NCBI RefSeq assembly: GCF_900114325.1 | Contig: NZ_FOSR01000017.1 | Location: 1-64,000 of the forward strand | DNA: 64,000 bases | Source: Rhodanobacter glycinis | Lineage (GTDB): Bacteria; Pseudomonadota; Gammaproteobacteria; Xanthomonadales; Rhodanobacteraceae | Direction: 5' to 3' | Shown here: one piece after another, positions 62,759-64,000 of the stretch | How the letters are laid out: each line of letters starts with the position of its first letter | How positions within the stretch are numbered: the stretch's first letter is position 1 | Translations under genes and position numbers: made by a program | Notes under the pieces: generated by a model | Seen by the model: only the letters and a program-made list of their open reading frames with translations | What the model was told of the DNA's origin: nothing | The model's database searches: none

Positions 62759-63721
62759 ATGGCCCTTTCGATCGCGATGCTGATGGACCCCATCGGCGCC
62801 ATCAAGCTGGCCAAGGACACCAGTTTCGCCATGTTGCTGGAAGCCCAGCGCCGTGGTCACGCCCTGTTCTACATGGAACAGGGCGACCTGGCCCTGCGCG
62901 ACGGCGTGCCGTTCGCACGCCTTGCGCCACTCACCGTGAAGGACGACCCCGCCGGCTGGTTCACCTTGGGCGAACGGAAGTGGCGCGACCTGCGCGAGAT
63001 GGACGTGCTGCTGCAGCGCAAGGACCCGCCGGTGGATGCCCAGTTCATCTACGACACGATGGTGCTGGAAGCGGCCCAGCGCGGCGGCGTGAACGTGGTC
63101 AACGACCCGCGCGCCCTGCGCGACTGCAACGAAAAACTGTTCGCGCTGCAGTTCCCGCAATGCATCGCGCCGACCCTGGTCTCGCGTGACGCCGGCGAGT
63201 TGCGCCGTTTCGTGGCCGAACACGGCGAGGCCGTGCTGAAGCCGCTGGACGGCATGGGTGGGCGCGGCATCTTCCGTGTGAAAGCCGGCGACAGCAACCT
63301 CAACTCGATGCTGGAAACCCTGCTGGCCGGCGGCCCGCATGGCGAAGGGCGCCAACTCACCATCGCCCAGAAATTCATCCCGCAGATCAGCGCAGGCGAC
63401 AAGCGCATCCTGCTGATCGACGGCGAACCGGTGCCCTACGCGCTGGCCCGCATTCCGCAGGGCGACGAATTCCGCGGCAACCTGGCCGCCGGTGGCCGCG
63501 GCGAGGGCGTGCCGCTGTCCGAGCGTGATCGCTGGATCGCCGCCCAGGTGGCACCGGAACTGCGTCGGCGCGGACTGCGTTTCGTCGGTCTGGACGTGAT
63601 CGGCGACTACCTGACCGAGATCAACGTCACATCCCCGACCTGCGTCCGCGAACTGGACGCGCAGTTCGGGCTTAATATCGCCGGTCTGCTGTTCGACGCC
63701 ATCGAGAAAGCTCCAGCGTGA
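62759..63721 (+). CDS. gshB: Glutathione synthetase
   Basis: A 320-residue ATP-grasp enzyme joining gamma-glutamylcysteine and glycine. It starts MALSIAMLMDPIGAIKLAKD with GGAG six nt upstream. ATP-grasp features are visible: AVLKPLDGMGGRGIFRV (nucleotide loop), QKFIPQISAGDKRILLIDGE and the C-terminal GLDVIGDYLTEINVTSPTCV (metal ligands Glu, Asn). Length is typical. The stop overlaps the tonB start (GTGA). The pilG-gshB divergent pair with tonB after gshB is common in this family. Confidence 0.97.
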   Translation: MALSIAMLMDPIGAIKLAKDTSFAMLLEAQRRGHALFYMEQGDLALRDGVPFARLAPLTVKDDPAGWFTLGERKWRDLREMDVLLQRKDPPVDAQFIYDTMVLEAAQRGGVNVVNDPRALRDCNEKLFALQFPQCIAPTLVSRDAGELRRFVAEHGEAVLKPLDGMGGRGIFRVKAGDSNLNSMLETLLAGGPHGEGRQLTIAQKFIPQISAGDKRILLIDGEPVPYALARIPQGDEFRGNLAAGGRGEGVPLSERDRWIAAQVAPELRRRGLRFVGLDVIGDYLTEINVTSPTCVRELDAQFGLNIAGLLFDAIEKAPA

Positions 63722-64000
63722 GTACTGTCGTTCCCCGTTCCAACGCCGACCCGATCGGCGCCACGATCCTGTTTTCGCTGCTGCTGCATGGCGTGCTGCT
63801 GCTGGGCCTCACGTTCCACTTCGCCAAGCCCAGGCCCGGCTTGCCGACGATGGACGTCACGCTGATGAACGTGGCCAACCAGCAGGCGCCGGACAAGGCG
63901 GACTTCCTCGCCCAGGCCAACAACAGCGGCGGCGGCAACAGCGCCAAGGCAGCACGCCCGTCGGAGCTGTTCTCCGGCCTGCTGCCCAAGCCCGACCCCG
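63718..64000 (+). CDS. tonB: TonB energy transducer (N-terminal part, cut by window edge)
   Basis: A frame opens with GTG at 63718 inside the gshB stop and runs off the right edge (94 codons seen). It has a short cytoplasmic segment, one membrane span (ATILFSLLLHGVLLLGLTFHF) with the TonB-type Ser-x3-His pattern in the helix, then periplasmic linker sequence beginning with PGLPTMDVTLMN. The C-terminal receptor-binding domain is outside the window. This matches the TonB homologue that often follows gshB in Xanthomonadales and Pseudomonas. It could energise the TonB receptor at 29764-32019, but many tonB genes may exist. Confidence 0.85.
   Translation, partial: MSTVVPRSNADPIGATILFSLLLHGVLLLGLTFHFAKPRPGLPTMDVTLMNVANQQAPDKADFLAQANNSGGGNSAKAARPSELFSGLLPKPDP

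Overview
The window is GC-rich chromosomal DNA from a gammaproteobacterium of the order Xanthomonadales, most likely family Rhodanobacteraceae (a relative of Dyella, Rhodanobacter, Frateuria or Luteibacter). This rests on gene content and order: thrS-infC-rpmI-rplT-pheST-ihfA-merR next to a tRNA-Pro, the pilGHIJ-chpABC chemosensory cluster divergent from gshB-tonB, many beta-barrel and TonB-dependent outer-membrane proteins, and the REP-type hairpins and GA-rich intergenic repeats common in this group. No species can be named from the sequence alone.

Layout. 1-545: end of an IS4-like transposase and dispersed repeats. 546-3276: divergent FAD-linked D-2-hydroxyacid (probably D-2-hydroxyglutarate) dehydrogenase and serA. 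3277-3912: gene debris, including the tail of an AtuA-type gene. 3913-11859 (minus strand): tRNA-Pro, then, read from right to left, thrS, infC (AUC start), rpmI, rplT, pheS, pheT, ihfA and a MerR regulator; thrS has a recognisable promoter and a terminator-like hairpin in its leader. 12550-17094 (minus): a porin and a glycine betaine/choline-type ABC importer with its own promoter. 17455-25719: nucleotide-sugar epimerase, HemJ, a small outer-membrane barrel, tRNA-Val, uvrB, a FimT/GspH pseudopilin, two TPM proteins with LemA, and diacylglycerol kinase. 25949-29657: POT peptide transporter and a RegB/RegA-like redox two-component pair.

29764-33817: a three-gene unit (TonB receptor, BNR-like periplasmic protein with a CxCC motif, thioredoxin-like protein), probably for uptake or handling of a metal or another exported ligand. 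33863-35744: BlaR1/BlaI-type sensor protease and repressor with operator dyads over their promoter. 35947-37302: a single-chain succinyl-CoA:3-ketoacid CoA transferase. 37377-39116: OmpR-type regulator with a histidine kinase whose ATP-binding boxes are badly eroded. 39211-44404: tesA, a YbbA/YbbP ABC system, a glycine-rich two-helix peptide and an ArsB/NhaD-type carrier. 44437-49349: a VGSGD-repeat protein, mazG, cysQ, nudE, an inositol-phosphatase-family enzyme and GspN. 49615-62456: rsmE and the type IV pilus chemosensory operon pilG-pilH-pilI-pilJ-chpA-chpB-chpC. 62759-64000: gshB and the start of tonB.

The least explained feature is a 166-bp near-palindromic element present twice (28815-28982 and 45245-45410), about 95 percent identical, with one compensatory base-pair change in its arms and no transposase. 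Other points worth a second look are the eroded kinase, the Ser-to-Thr change at the ChpB active site with no CheR/PilK gene nearby, the TonB/BNR/thioredoxin unit, the thrS leader hairpin, and a dispersed repeat of about 145 bp. No phage, CRISPR array or obvious defence island is visible.
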